A stretch of 64,000 nucleotides of DNA, taken from Lachnospiraceae bacterium. GTDB lineage: Bacteria > Bacillota > Clostridia > Lachnospirales > Lachnospiraceae. Positions 1 through 9,122 of the stretch are shown here, piece by piece. Both the position numbers and the translations under genes were made by a program. Location: positions 44,552 to 108,551 of the forward strand of contig SVEZ01000012.1 in the NCBI GenBank assembly GCA_015057115.1, written 5' to 3'. A model generated the notes under the pieces. That model did not search any database. It was not told the DNA's origin and was given only the letters and a program-made list of their open reading frames with translations. The first letter of the stretch is position 1; each line of letters begins with the position of its first letter.

Positions 1-2910
1 GGAATTGGTGGCGGATTGGAAGAAGCAGGTGGAAATATCACCATTAACGGGGGAACAGTCAACGCTATCAGTAAGGAATTCGGAGCCGGAATCGGAGGCG
101 GTCAAAAAGGAGCGGGAGGTACTATAACCATCAAAGGTGGAAGGGTTAGCGCTACCGGAAAATCCTTGGGAGCCGGAATCGGAGGTGGCGATCAAGGTGA
201 GGGAGGAACCATTACTATAACCAAGGGAGAAGTTACAGCTACCGGTGGAGAGTATGGAGCCGGAATCGGAGGCGGTTCCTTGAAAGCCGGAGGAACGATA
301 AATATTGATGGGGGAACGATCACTGCCAATGGAGGAACAAGCAGTGCGGGAATCGGCGGTGGCTCCATTGGAGCAGGTGGGAATATAACAATTACCGGAG
401 GAGAGGTTACCGCTACTGGAACAACATACGGAGCCGGGATCGGGGGCGGACATGAAGGAGAAGGAGGAAATATCACCATCAGTGGAGGAAACGTTACAGC
501 CCAAGGTGGTGATGGTACCGGAATTGGTGATGGAGGAGCCGGAATTGGTGGCGGATACAATAAAGCCGGCGGCACCATCACTATCAGTGAAGGAACAGTT
601 ACCGCCACCGGAGGAGGCGGCGCAGCCGGAATCGGAGGCGGAGCCAACGGAACCGGAGGAAACATAACGATTAACGGAGGAACGGTTTCTGCGACGGGTG
701 GTGATGATCAAAACAGAGCCTATAGCGGAGCTGGAATCGGTGGCGGAGATTCCGGTGCTGGTGAAACCATCAACATTAGCGGTGGAGAGGTTACCGCCAC
801 CGGAGGGCTTTGGGGAGCCGGAATTGGAGGCGGATGCGAAGGCAGCGGAGGAAATGTTACCATCACCGGAGGAAACGTCATAGCCACCGGAGGCAGGGTT
901 GCTATGGGAATCGGCGCCGGAGATGGCGGAAATTCACAGGGTACCCTTACGGTTGCGCCTTCGTCCAGGGTGTTTGCAGATATAAATCCGATTGTTGGCA
1001 TGCCCTCAAACCTGGAGAAATCAGCAAATGGTGATAATAAGATTGATGAAATTAATCTTTGCCAATACATGAAGGTAGTGAATGCATATAAATATCTGGA
1101 TTGGGATGAGACCGATAAAAAAACAGTTGAAAAGATGATTTCCTTTAGCAGTTGTTCCAACGTGGCTGCAGGGGAAAGTGCATGGAACAATGGATGGTAT
1201 GTGGTAAAGGAAGACGTGGTAATTGACCATAGAGTTACCGTTACCGGTATGGTTCACCTGCTGCTTTGCGACGGGGCAACCTTAATAGCGAAAAAGGGAA
1301 TAACCGTTGCGGATAGAAATTCGCTTACGATTTACGGGCAGAGTGAAGGAGATGGTCTACTGTGTGCCGGAATATATAGTGAGTCCGGGCAGCTGATGCC
1401 AGTCTGCGATTCATATAATGCCGGAATCGGTGGAGGAAATGGAGAAAACGGGGGAAACATAACCGTCCATGGCGGAGAGGTCTATGCTTGCGGTGGAGAG
1501 TATGCAGCCGGGATTGGCGGCGGATTCGGTGGCGCAGGAGGAACATTTCGTATTAGCGGAGGACAGGTTTGCGGGTATGGCGGTAATCTGGCAGCCGGAA
1601 TCGGCGGTGGCGGAAACGGCGGAGCCGGAGGAACCATAAATATATTTGGTGGTAGTATTGAGGCAGTCGGAGGCGCAGGCGCAGCCGGAATCGGTGGTGG
1701 ATATAACGGGGATGGAGGTAGGATAGATATTAGCAGTGGGGAAGTTATTGCTTTAGGAGGAGACTATGGAGGGTATGCCATCGGTTGTGGATGCCCCGAG
1801 GAAGGAACCCGTTTAACTGCCAACATATCCTTTGGAGAGGTTAAGGTTTCCATTTTTGATGGTACTACAAATGAAAAAAAACCACAGAAGGCGTCTGACC
1901 GGCTTGCGGCTTGTGCATACGGCCGCGTTTCCGTGGAACCCTGTGCGCATGATTCAAAAGTAGGAAATAGTTGTAAATACTGTGGTTGCCAGCTGGGGGG
2001 CAGCACAGGCGGAGAGATTCCATTTATACCGGAGGAGATTATCACTTTTTGCACTGTGAAGTTCGATGCGGATGGCGGAAGTGCGGTATCCGATAAAACG
2101 GTAAAAAATGGAATGCCCATCGGCATGTTGCCGGTAACCACCAGGGAAGGGTTTGTCTTTGACGGCTGGTATGACGGGGAAACCAAATGGACGGAAGAGA
2201 CGAGGGTTTCTCAGGACGTAACCCTGAAGGCCCACTGGATTGAAGATAAAACGATTCTTACAGAGGACATGGTGACCTTAGCTTTTGAAAAGAAAATGTA
2301 TTCCGGTAAAAAGATAAAGCCTCAGGTTACAGTGAAAAAGGATGAACTGATTTTGCAACCGGATATAGACTATTCGGTGACCTATGAAAATAATAAAAAC
2401 ATCGGAAGGGCAAGGGTTATCATTACCGGTCTTGGAAAATATACGGGTACTGTGGAGAAAACCTTTGAAATTACTCCTCCGAAGGCAGGAAGTGAGTTTA
2501 CCCGCAATAACAATTTATATCGTATTGTGGATGCGGAGAAACATACCGTTTCCTTCTGTGGCACAATGGGAAGGGGCAGGATTTTCACAAGAAATTCCAT
2601 CATGATTGGTGGCGTTTCATATAGTGTAACGGAAATCGCAAAGAAAGCCCTTTACAAGAAGGAGGGCATAACAACTCTGGTTATCGGTAAAAAGGTGGTG
2701 CGGATTGGAGAAAAAGCCCTATACGGATGCCGGAATCTTAAAAAGCTTACTTTTAAAACAACCTTACTTAAGGCGAAAACAGTGGGAGAAAATGCTTTTG
2801 GCAGGCTTTCGGGAAAACTTCGGGTGGAAGTCCCGGAAGAAATGAAAGAAAAATATGCGAGGTTCTTTTATAAGAAAGGGCTTGCGAAGTCCATCGGACT
2901 AAACGAATAG
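1..2910 (+). CDS. Gly-rich repeat surface protein, 5'-truncated by window edge
   Basis: The reading frame is open from base 1, so the real start and any signal peptide lie upstream of the window. The visible part (about 970 residues) holds roughly a dozen ~24-residue units with the core GAGIGGG, then Gly-Gly, then I/V-T-I and G-G-x-V-x-A. A spacer module (around residues 330-455) is followed by a second, shorter repeat block. After that come a Cys/His cluster (C-x-HDSKxGN-x-CKYCGC), an InlB/Listeria-Bacteroides type repeat (FDADGGSAV ... GWYDGETKW ... LKAHW), an Ig-like segment and a BspA-type leucine-rich module (EIAKKALY, IGEKALYGCRNLKKL). The repeats suggest a beta-helix or similar solenoid. 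No LPXTG sorting signal is present at the C-terminus. The downstream paralog has the same architecture. Secretion and a role in adhesion or surface display are inferred; no enzymatic motif is visible. Confidence 0.8.
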   Translation, partial: GIGGGLEEAGGNITINGGTVNAISKEFGAGIGGGQKGAGGTITIKGGRVSATGKSLGAGIGGGDQGEGGTITITKGEVTATGGEYGAGIGGGSLKAGGTINIDGGTITANGGTSSAGIGGGSIGAGGNITITGGEVTATGTTYGAGIGGGHEGEGGNITISGGNVTAQGGDGTGIGDGGAGIGGGYNKAGGTITISEGTVTATGGGGAAGIGGGANGTGGNITINGGTVSATGGDDQNRAYSGAGIGGGDSGAGETINISGGEVTATGGLWGAGIGGGCEGSGGNVTITGGNVIATGGRVAMGIGAGDGGNSQGTLTVAPSSRVFADINPIVGMPSNLEKSANGDNKIDEINLCQYMKVVNAYKYLDWDETDKKTVEKMISFSSCSNVAAGESAWNNGWYVVKEDVVIDHRVTVTGMVHLLLCDGATLIAKKGITVADRNSLTIYGQSEGDGLLCAGIYSESGQLMPVCDSYNAGIGGGNGENGGNITVHGGEVYACGGEYAAGIGGGFGGAGGTFRISGGQVCGYGGNLAAGIGGGGNGGAGGTINIFGGSIEAVGGAGAAGIGGGYNGDGGRIDISSGEVIALGGDYGGYAIGCGCPEEGTRLTANISFGEVKVSIFDGTTNEKKPQKASDRLAACAYGRVSVEPCAHDSKVGNSCKYCGCQLGGSTGGEIPFIPEEIITFCTVKFDADGGSAVSDKTVKNGMPIGMLPVTTREGFVFDGWYDGETKWTEETRVSQDVTLKAHWIEDKTILTEDMVTLAFEKKMYSGKKIKPQVTVKKDELILQPDIDYSVTYENNKNIGRARVIITGLGKYTGTVEKTFEITPPKAGSEFTRNNNLYRIVDAEKHTVSFCGTMGRGRIFTRNSIMIGGVSYSVTEIAKKALYKKEGITTLVIGKKVVRIGEKALYGCRNLKKLTFKTTLLKAKTVGENAFGRLSGKLRVEVPEEMKEKYARFFYKKGLAKSIGLNE
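34..930 (+). repeat. In-frame ~72-bp GAGIGGG-coding tandem repeats
   Basis: Degenerate tandem units encode an alternation of A-G-I-G-G-G with G-G-x-I-T-I-x-G-G-x-V-T-A. Unit length is about 24 codons, with small insertions in a few copies. A second, shorter block in the same gene spans about 1420-1790. Confidence 0.85.
2293..2807 (+). repeat. 3' segment nearly identical to 5239-5753
   Basis: About 515 bp encoding the Ig-like and LRR-like C-terminal modules matches the corresponding part of the downstream paralog at an offset of 2946 bp with only scattered substitutions. The repeat regions upstream diverge much more. This pattern suggests recent duplication or gene conversion limited to the 3' portion. 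Confidence 0.85.
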
Positions 2911-2924
2911 CGGAGGATGAAAAG

Positions 2925-5855
2925 ATGAGAAAAATGAAGCATATTTTGGGAGTACTATTAAGCATACTTTTGGTTTTGAGCGAATTCCCACAAATGACAG
3001 TAAAAGCTTCCGAACCCCAAAGCATCCAGTATCTGGATTCTCAGGGACAAACGCAGACTTGCAGTGAGGCAAACCCTGTTAGTGAAGGTAATTGGGGGGG
3101 AGCTGCATGCGAAACATGGTTGTACGCGGATGGAAGCACAAAAATCGAAGATACACGCATCGAGGTACAGGGAACGGTGAACCTGATTCTTTGTGATGGA
3201 GCAACACTGGAGGTACGAAAAGGTATTACGGTATCTACAGGAAATACGCTTAACATTTTTTGTCAGAGTGGGAAAACAGGACGACTCTTGGCAGGAGTAT
3301 ATTATGATGGGGATGCGCTGAGAGCTGGTTGCACCTTTAATGGAGCCGGAATCGGAGGTAAAGACAGAGAAGCCGGAGGAACTATAACCATTTATGGAGG
3401 AAGTATTACAGCCAATGGTGGTGAGTATGGAGCCGGAATCGGAGGTGGATTCGGAGAAGCCGGAGGAACCATAACCATTTATGGAGGAAGTATTACAGCC
3501 AATGGTGGTGAGTATGGAGCCGGAATCGGAGGTAAAGACAGAGAAGCCGGAGGAACCATAACCATTTATGGAGGAAGTATTACAGCCAATGGTGGTGGGA
3601 GTGGAGCCGGAATCGGAGGCGGAAAACAAGGAGCCGGAGAAACCATCATCATTAGCGGAGGCGAAGTGAACGCTAGCGGAGGAACATATGGAGCAGGAAT
3701 TGGTGGTGGAACTTTCGGCAATGGAGGAAACGTTACCATCACCGGCGGAAACGTCACGGCTGCCGGCGGAGAGGATGCATTAGCAATCGGAGCCGGTACC
3801 GATGGTATGAACGGTACACTTACAGTTGCGGCTATGTCCCTGGTGTTTGCGGGTATACAACCTTTTACCGGTATGCCTTCGCGCCTGAAGATAGAAGCGA
3901 ATACGGAAAATGAGATTGATGAAGCTGACCTTCGTCAATACATGCGTATAGTGAATTCATTCAGCTATATGGAATGGGATGAGAGTAGTAAAGAAATGGT
4001 TGAGAAAACGCTTCCCTGCAGTATGTGCAATACAGTAGAGGCAAGTTCCGCTTCCTGGGATAATGGATGGTATGTGGTTTTGCAGGACACCGTGATTGAA
4101 AACAGGGTTATCTGCACAGGAAATGTTCGGCTGTTGCTTTGCGACGGGGTAACATTGGTAGCTAAAAAGGGAATAACTGTTGCAGATGGAAAATCTTTTA
4201 AAGTATATGGCCAGAGTGAAGGAAATGGCAAACTCTTGGCAGGAGTATATTATGATGGGAATGCGTTGCAAGTTGATTGCACCTCTAATTGTGCCGGAAT
4301 CGGAGGTGAATTCGGAGGAGCCGGAGGAACTATAACCATTTACGGGGGAACTATTACAGCCAATGGTGGAAACGGTGGAGCCGGAATCGGAGGTGGAAAC
4401 AATGGAGCCGGAGGAACGATAAACATTTACGGGGGAACCATCACTGCCAATGGTGGTGAGCATGGAGCCGGAATCGGAGGTGGAGACGGAGGAGCCGGAG
4501 GAACGATAAACATTTATGGAGGAACCATTACTGCCAATGGTGGTGAGCATGGAGCCGGAATCGGAGGTGGAAACAATGGAGCCGGAGGAACGATAAACAT
4601 TTATGGAGGAACTATTACAGCCAATGGTGGTGAGCTTGGAGCCGGAATCGGAGGAGGCATCGATGGAAACGGAGGAACCATAACCATTTATGGAGGAACA
4701 ATTACAGCCAATGGTGGTGTGTATGGAGCTGGAATCGGTAATGGTTATAACGCCGCGGAGGTGAGTACGCTGTCCCTGGAAGCTGTCAAGGTTACAGCCG
4801 GCAATAGTGTAGAATATGCAACACTTATGACAGCATCCGAACGGGTTGCTGCCTGCGCAAATGAATATGTCAAAGTGGAACCCTGCGTTCATGATTCTAA
4901 AATAGGAAATGAATGTAAATATTGTGGTTGTCAATTGGGTGGCGGCGGTACAGGCGGAACAGTTCCCTTTATTCCGGTGCATGTTACCCGTTATTGCACC
5001 GTGACGTTTGATGTAGACGGCGGAAGTGCGGTATCCGATAAAACGGTAAAAAAAGGAATGCCCATCGGCATGTTGCCGGTAACCGTTAGAGAAGGATATA
5101 CTTTTGAGGGTTGGTATGATGGAGAAACAAGGTGGACAGAAGATACGATCGTTTCCCAGGATATAACTCTGAAGGCCCATTGGATTGAGAATAGAATTAC
5201 TCTAACAGAAGATATGGTGACCTTGGCTTTTACCGGGCAAATGTATTCCGGTAAAAAGATAGAGCCGCAGGTTACAGTGAAAAAGGATGAACTGATTTTG
5301 CAACCGGATATAGACTATTCGGTGACCTATGAAAATAATAAAAACATCGGAAGGGCAAGGGTTATCATTACCGGTCTTGGAAAATATACGGGTACTGTGG
5401 AGAAAACCTTTGAAATCACCCCTCCGAAGGCAGGAAGTGAGTTTACCCGTAATAACAATTTATATCGCATTGTGGATGCGGAGAAACATACCGTTTCCTT
5501 CTGTGGCACAATGGGAAGGGGCAGGATTGTCACAGGAAATTCCATCATGATTGGTGGCGTTTCATATAGTGTAACGGAAATCGCAAAGAAAGCCCTTTAC
5601 AAGAAGGAGGGAATAACAACTCTGGTTATCGGTAAAAAGGTGGCGCGGATTGGAGAAAAAGCCCTATACGGATGCCGGAATCTTAAAAAGCTTACTTTTA
5701 AAACAACCTTACTTAAGGCAAAAACAGTGGGAGAAAACGCTTTTGGCAGGCTTTCAAACAGACTATATGTGAAAGTTCTATCCCAAATGAAAAAGTATTA
5801 CGGCAGATTTTTTTACAGAAAAGGTCTTGATAAATCCGTGGTGATAAACGATTAA
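2925..5855 (+). CDS. Secreted Gly-rich repeat protein (tandem paralog)
   Basis: 976 residues. The ATG follows a CGGAGG ribosome binding site by 8 bases and begins only 15 bases after the upstream paralog, so the two are probably cotranscribed. The N-terminus is a Sec signal peptide (MRKMKH, then a hydrophobic run, cleavage likely near VKAS-EPQ). Two copies of a module reading L-x-LCDGxTLxxxKGITV are each followed by GAGIGG repeat blocks (about residues 140-290 and 465-610). Then come the Cys/His cluster, an InlB-type repeat, an Ig-like segment and an LRR-type C-terminus shared with the upstream gene. Several repeat units are identical at the DNA level, so copy number may vary. No LPXTG motif or other anchor is visible. 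Function unknown; a secreted or surface structural role is inferred. Confidence 0.85.
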   Translation: MRKMKHILGVLLSILLVLSEFPQMTVKASEPQSIQYLDSQGQTQTCSEANPVSEGNWGGAACETWLYADGSTKIEDTRIEVQGTVNLILCDGATLEVRKGITVSTGNTLNIFCQSGKTGRLLAGVYYDGDALRAGCTFNGAGIGGKDREAGGTITIYGGSITANGGEYGAGIGGGFGEAGGTITIYGGSITANGGEYGAGIGGKDREAGGTITIYGGSITANGGGSGAGIGGGKQGAGETIIISGGEVNASGGTYGAGIGGGTFGNGGNVTITGGNVTAAGGEDALAIGAGTDGMNGTLTVAAMSLVFAGIQPFTGMPSRLKIEANTENEIDEADLRQYMRIVNSFSYMEWDESSKEMVEKTLPCSMCNTVEASSASWDNGWYVVLQDTVIENRVICTGNVRLLLCDGVTLVAKKGITVADGKSFKVYGQSEGNGKLLAGVYYDGNALQVDCTSNCAGIGGEFGGAGGTITIYGGTITANGGNGGAGIGGGNNGAGGTINIYGGTITANGGEHGAGIGGGDGGAGGTINIYGGTITANGGEHGAGIGGGNNGAGGTINIYGGTITANGGELGAGIGGGIDGNGGTITIYGGTITANGGVYGAGIGNGYNAAEVSTLSLEAVKVTAGNSVEYATLMTASERVAACANEYVKVEPCVHDSKIGNECKYCGCQLGGGGTGGTVPFIPVHVTRYCTVTFDVDGGSAVSDKTVKKGMPIGMLPVTVREGYTFEGWYDGETRWTEDTIVSQDITLKAHWIENRITLTEDMVTLAFTGQMYSGKKIEPQVTVKKDELILQPDIDYSVTYENNKNIGRARVIITGLGKYTGTVEKTFEITPPKAGSEFTRNNNLYRIVDAEKHTVSFCGTMGRGRIVTGNSIMIGGVSYSVTEIAKKALYKKEGITTLVIGKKVARIGEKALYGCRNLKKLTFKTTLLKAKTVGENAFGRLSNRLYVKVLSQMKKYYGRFFYRKGLDKSVVIND
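3340..4745 (+). repeat. GAGIGGG tandem repeats of the second paralog
   Basis: Two blocks of ~72-bp units (about 3340-3790 and 4290-4745). Several neighbouring units are nearly identical (for example those encoding ITIYGGSITANGG), unlike the more diverged array in the first paralog, which indicates recent expansion. Confidence 0.85.
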
Positions 5856-5879
5856 AACAGCATGCCGGGCATCGGCAGG

Positions 5880-5910
5880 AGCCCCCAATTCGAAGGAGTT
5901 GGGGGCTTTT
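5880..5910 (+). terminator. Intrinsic terminator of the surface-protein pair
   Basis: A 9-bp stem (AGCCCCCAA / TTGGGGGCT) is followed by TTTT, 25 bp after the stop of the second paralog. Confidence 0.9.
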
Positions 5911-6000
5911 ACTGCGCAGTGGTAAAGCTGAATTCGCACAATTCAGAACAATATATATAATCTATTGTAATATTGAAAATCATAAAAATAATTTGAGGTA

Positions 6001-6030
6001 TTGACAAATAACATGACGAAACTGTAAAAT
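6001..6030 (+). promoter_or_regulatory. Sigma-A-type promoter of the opp operon
   Basis: TTGACA (6001-6006), an 18-bp spacer and TAAAAT (6025-6030), about 100 bp upstream of oppB. Confidence 0.7.
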
Positions 6031-6043
6031 TGATTAAGAGTTG

Positions 6044-6092
6044 GTGAACGAAATGTAACGCGCGCAAGGAATAGAATTCATATTTCGTTTAC
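6044..6092 (+). promoter_or_regulatory. Inverted GTGAACGAAATGT half-sites, possible opp operator
   Basis: GTGAACGAAATGT (6044-6056) and ATATTTCGTTTAC (6080-6092) are inverted copies of GTRAACGAAATRT. They lie just downstream of the -10 box, where a repressor could block transcription. The 12-mer GGTGAACGAAAT recurs at 34257-34268 (minus strand). Confidence 0.45.
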
Positions 6093-6127
6093 AAACCACC
6101 AAAAAGTAAAGATTGGGGGACAGAAAC

Positions 6128-7060
6128 ATGGCGAAATACGTCATCAAAAGACTCGTTGTAGCAGTTTTCACGATTCTGGTTATTGCCAGCCTGACCTTTT
6201 TGCTTATGAATGCCGTTCCAGGAAGCCCGTTCTTAACGGAGCACGGTGTCAGTGATGAGACCATGGAAGCGTTGGAAGCGAAATATGGAATGGATAAACC
6301 TTTACCGGTGCAGCTTAAGAATTATCTGGTGGGCTTTGTGCAGGGAGACATGGGAGTATCCATTAAACTGCAGAAGAATCGTTCTGTAAGCGAGATTATT
6401 TTTGATAAGTTTCCGGTTTCCGTAAAGGTTGGTGTTTGGGCATTGATCTGGGCGGTAACCGTTGGAATTGTTCTTGGATGTCTGGCGGCACATTATCGCG
6501 GGCGGCTTTTGGACAGCATTCTAAGAATTGTAGCTACCGTGGGAGTGGCTATACCGGGATTCGTAGTTGCATCCCTGCTGTTGATTGTATTTGGCGTAAA
6601 GCTGAAGCTTTTACCCACATCCGGTCTGGATGGCTGGCAAAGTTATTTAATGCCCGCCTTTGCACTGGGGTTCTATCCCATGTGTTATATTGCAAGACTT
6701 ACGAGATCCAGTATGCTGGATGTCATTCATCAGGACTATATCCGAACAGCCAAGGCGAAGGGATTGAATACCAAGAAGATTATTTTCAAGCATGCTTTAA
6801 GGAATTCGTTGATACCGGTTGTTACTTATCTGGGACCATTGATTGCCTATTTGGTAACCGGTGGCTTCGTAGTGGAAACGGTATTTGCAATTCCGGGATT
6901 GGGACGCTATTTTGTGCAGAGCATTACAGCACGTGACTATCCAATCATAATGGGAACCACCATTTTACTTGCAACCTTATTGGTTATCATGATGGTTGTT
7001 GTAGATATTGTCTACAAGATCGTGGATCCAAGAATTCAGTTAGGAAAGGGTGGGGACTAA
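6128..7060 (+). CDS. oppB: Oligopeptide ABC transporter permease OppB
   Basis: 310 residues, the usual size for this family. One of two membrane subunits forming the peptide channel of an Opp/Dpp importer. An N-terminal membrane anchor (about residues 8-28) is followed by a conserved early region (NAVPGSPF) and five further hydrophobic segments. The ABC-contacting EAA loop lies near residues 205-232 (YIRTAKAKGL ... HALRNSL). The ATG at 6128 is preferred over an upstream TTG at 6113 because GGGGGA (6115-6120) sits 7 bases before it. First gene of oppBCDFA, with a promoter at 6001-6030. Peptide or dipeptide specificity cannot be read from the sequence. Confidence 0.92.
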   Translation: MAKYVIKRLVVAVFTILVIASLTFLLMNAVPGSPFLTEHGVSDETMEALEAKYGMDKPLPVQLKNYLVGFVQGDMGVSIKLQKNRSVSEIIFDKFPVSVKVGVWALIWAVTVGIVLGCLAAHYRGRLLDSILRIVATVGVAIPGFVVASLLLIVFGVKLKLLPTSGLDGWQSYLMPAFALGFYPMCYIARLTRSSMLDVIHQDYIRTAKAKGLNTKKIIFKHALRNSLIPVVTYLGPLIAYLVTGGFVVETVFAIPGLGRYFVQSITARDYPIIMGTTILLATLLVIMMVVVDIVYKIVDPRIQLGKGGD

Positions 7061-7061
7061 G

Positions 7062-8102
7062 ATGGAAAAAGAAAGAGTACTTACGCAGGAAGATTTCCGG
7101 CTCGCAACAGAAGAAGAGAAGCAGAGTGTGGTTGTGGAACGTGAGATAACATCCTTCTGGAAAGAAGCCTGGGGACGCTTAAAGGCTAATAAGGTGGCCA
7201 TGGTTGCACTGGTAGTTATCATTATATACATACTGGCAGCCTTCGTGGGTCCGGCATTTATTCCATATTCTTACTCGGAGCAAATCCGTGGGGCAGAGAA
7301 TTTAAAACCGCTGACCTACGCACCGGTGGAAGAGATTGCCCGCGCAGAAGGACAGTCGGTATTCCCACACCTGATGGGAACCGACAGCTTGGGACGTGAC
7401 CTTCTGGTTCGTATTTTATATGGAACCCGTGTATCCCTTGCCATTGGAGTAGTAGCATCCCTCATCGTGTTGGTAATCGGTTCCATTTACGGATCCATTG
7501 CCGGATACGTTGGAGGAAGGGTGGACATCATCATGATGCGTATTGTTGATGTCATATATTCCGTACCGGAGATTTTGGTAGTTTTGCTTTTGCAGGTTGT
7601 TTTGTCAGAACCGTTAAAGACCTGGTTTTCAACGTCTCAGTCCGGTTTGGCGGAATTTATGAGTACACTGGGAGCAGGACTTATCAGTATCTTTATTACC
7701 TTCGGAGTATTGTATTGGGTTGGTATGGCGAGAATCATCCGTGGACAGGTGTTGATGCTGAAACAGCAGGAATACGTAACAGCAGCCAGGTCCATTGGTG
7801 CAAAGGGTAAGTTCATCATTAAGAAGCACTTGCTTCCCAACTGTGTAGGACAGCTTATTGTAACTACCTGCCTGCAGATTCCGTCTGCAATATTCTTAGA
7901 GTCGTTCCTTTCCTTCTTAGGACTGGGAGTATCGGCACCCCTTGCAAGTTTGGGTTCTCTTGCCAGTGATGGATTGAAGGGTATTTATACCTATACTTAC
8001 CGATTGATTATTCCGTCGGTGGTATTATCCATTATGATACTTGCATTGAATTTATTTGGTGACGGCTTGCGTGATGCCTTAGATCCAAGACTGAAGAAGT
8101 AG
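7062..8102 (+). CDS. oppC: Oligopeptide ABC transporter permease OppC
   Basis: 346 residues; second membrane subunit of the peptide importer. A cytoplasmic N-terminal extension of about 40 residues precedes the first membrane helix (VAMVALVVIIIYILAAF). The OppC signature HLMGTDSLGRDLLVR follows, then five more helices with the EAA loop YVTAARSIGAKG. The ATG at 7062 is one base after the oppB stop, with a GGAAAGGGTGGGG stretch upstream as ribosome binding site; a GTG at 7050 is possible but less likely. Translational coupling to oppB is expected. Confidence 0.92.
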   Translation: MEKERVLTQEDFRLATEEEKQSVVVEREITSFWKEAWGRLKANKVAMVALVVIIIYILAAFVGPAFIPYSYSEQIRGAENLKPLTYAPVEEIARAEGQSVFPHLMGTDSLGRDLLVRILYGTRVSLAIGVVASLIVLVIGSIYGSIAGYVGGRVDIIMMRIVDVIYSVPEILVVLLLQVVLSEPLKTWFSTSQSGLAEFMSTLGAGLISIFITFGVLYWVGMARIIRGQVLMLKQQEYVTAARSIGAKGKFIIKKHLLPNCVGQLIVTTCLQIPSAIFLESFLSFLGLGVSAPLASLGSLASDGLKGIYTYTYRLIIPSVVLSIMILALNLFGDGLRDALDPRLKK

Positions 8103-8114
8103 GAGGAACGCAAT

Positions 8115-9122
8115 ATGGAAAAGACAAATCTGATAGAGGTAAAGGATTTAAGGGTATCCTTTTTTACGCCTGCCGGTGAGGTTAAGGCGGTAAACGGAAT
8201 TTCTTATGATTTGGATTACGGCGAGGTAATGGGAATTGTAGGAGAGTCCGGAAGCGGTAAAAGTGTAGAGGCCTACTCCATCATCGGACTGCTTCAGAGT
8301 CCGGGACGAGTGGTAGGCGGAAGTATTGTAGTAGATGGCGAGGATGTTTTATCCTATGATGAGAAACGGATGCGGGAGTTTCGTGGAAATACGGTAAGTA
8401 TGATTTTCCAGAACCCTATGACTTGTTTAAATCCGGTATATACCATTGGTAATCAGCTGATGGAAGCGGTTTTATGCCATGAGAATGTTCCGAAGGAAGA
8501 GGCAAGAAAGCGCGCCATGGAAATGCTTACTCTGGTAGGTATTAACAATGTGGAGAAGCGAATGAGACAGTATCCCCACGAACTATCCGGCGGTATGAGA
8601 CAGCGTGTTATGATTGCCATGGGTATGATTTGTAATCCGAAACTTTTGATTGCAGATGAACCGACAACGGCGTTGGATGTAACCATTCAGGCACAGATTT
8701 TGGAACTGATGAAGGATTTGAAAGAGAAGATTAAGATGTCCTGTATCTTCATCACCCATAACCTGGGAGTGGTGGCAGAAATCTGTGATAAGGTTTCCGT
8801 TATGTACGGAGGCCGTATCGTAGAACAGGGATTGGTGGATGATGTATTTGAGAATCCGGCGCATCCCTATACCAGAGGACTTCTTCGTTCCATGCCCCGT
8901 GTAGATGCGGAAAGCTATGAACGACTTATTCCCATTGAAGGAACACCGGTGGATTTGCTGAATGCTCCAAAGGGATGTCCCTTTGCTCCCCGTTGTGAGA
9001 ACTGCATGAAGATTTGCTTACGGGAGATGCCGGAATATACCACCGTGGGAGAGAAACACAGGTCAGCCTGCTGGCTGAATTCTATGAATAAGGTAGAAGG
9101 AGGCAAGACAGACAATGAGTAA
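8115..9122 (+). CDS. oppD: Oligopeptide ABC transporter ATPase OppD
   Basis: 335 residues. One of two ATPases powering the importer. Walker A is GESGSGKS (residues 43-50), the Q-loop is IFQNPMTCLNP, the ABC signature LSGGMRQR and Walker B LLIADEPTTALD. A C-terminal oligopeptide-transporter domain carries the Cys cluster GCPFAPRCENCMKIC that often binds an Fe-S cluster in OppD/DppD proteins. AGGAGGA stands about 9 bases before the ATG. The gene overlaps oppF by 8 bases. Confidence 0.94.
   Translation: MEKTNLIEVKDLRVSFFTPAGEVKAVNGISYDLDYGEVMGIVGESGSGKSVEAYSIIGLLQSPGRVVGGSIVVDGEDVLSYDEKRMREFRGNTVSMIFQNPMTCLNPVYTIGNQLMEAVLCHENVPKEEARKRAMEMLTLVGINNVEKRMRQYPHELSGGMRQRVMIAMGMICNPKLLIADEPTTALDVTIQAQILELMKDLKEKIKMSCIFITHNLGVVAEICDKVSVMYGGRIVEQGLVDDVFENPAHPYTRGLLRSMPRVDAESYERLIPIEGTPVDLLNAPKGCPFAPRCENCMKICLREMPEYTTVGEKHRSACWLNSMNKVEGGKTDNE

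Noticed and set aside
192..3757. Long Pro- or Ser-rich minus-strand frames opposite the repeat genes (192-665, 720-1190, 2958-3629, 3566-3757)
   Set aside because: They mirror the Gly-rich repeat codons of the + strand, have no ribosome binding site or promoter, and would encode low-complexity Pro/Ile or Ser/Gly proteins.
3340..4745. Possible CRISPR-like regular repeats
   Set aside because: The repeats are in-frame coding units of a secreted protein and contain no unique spacers.
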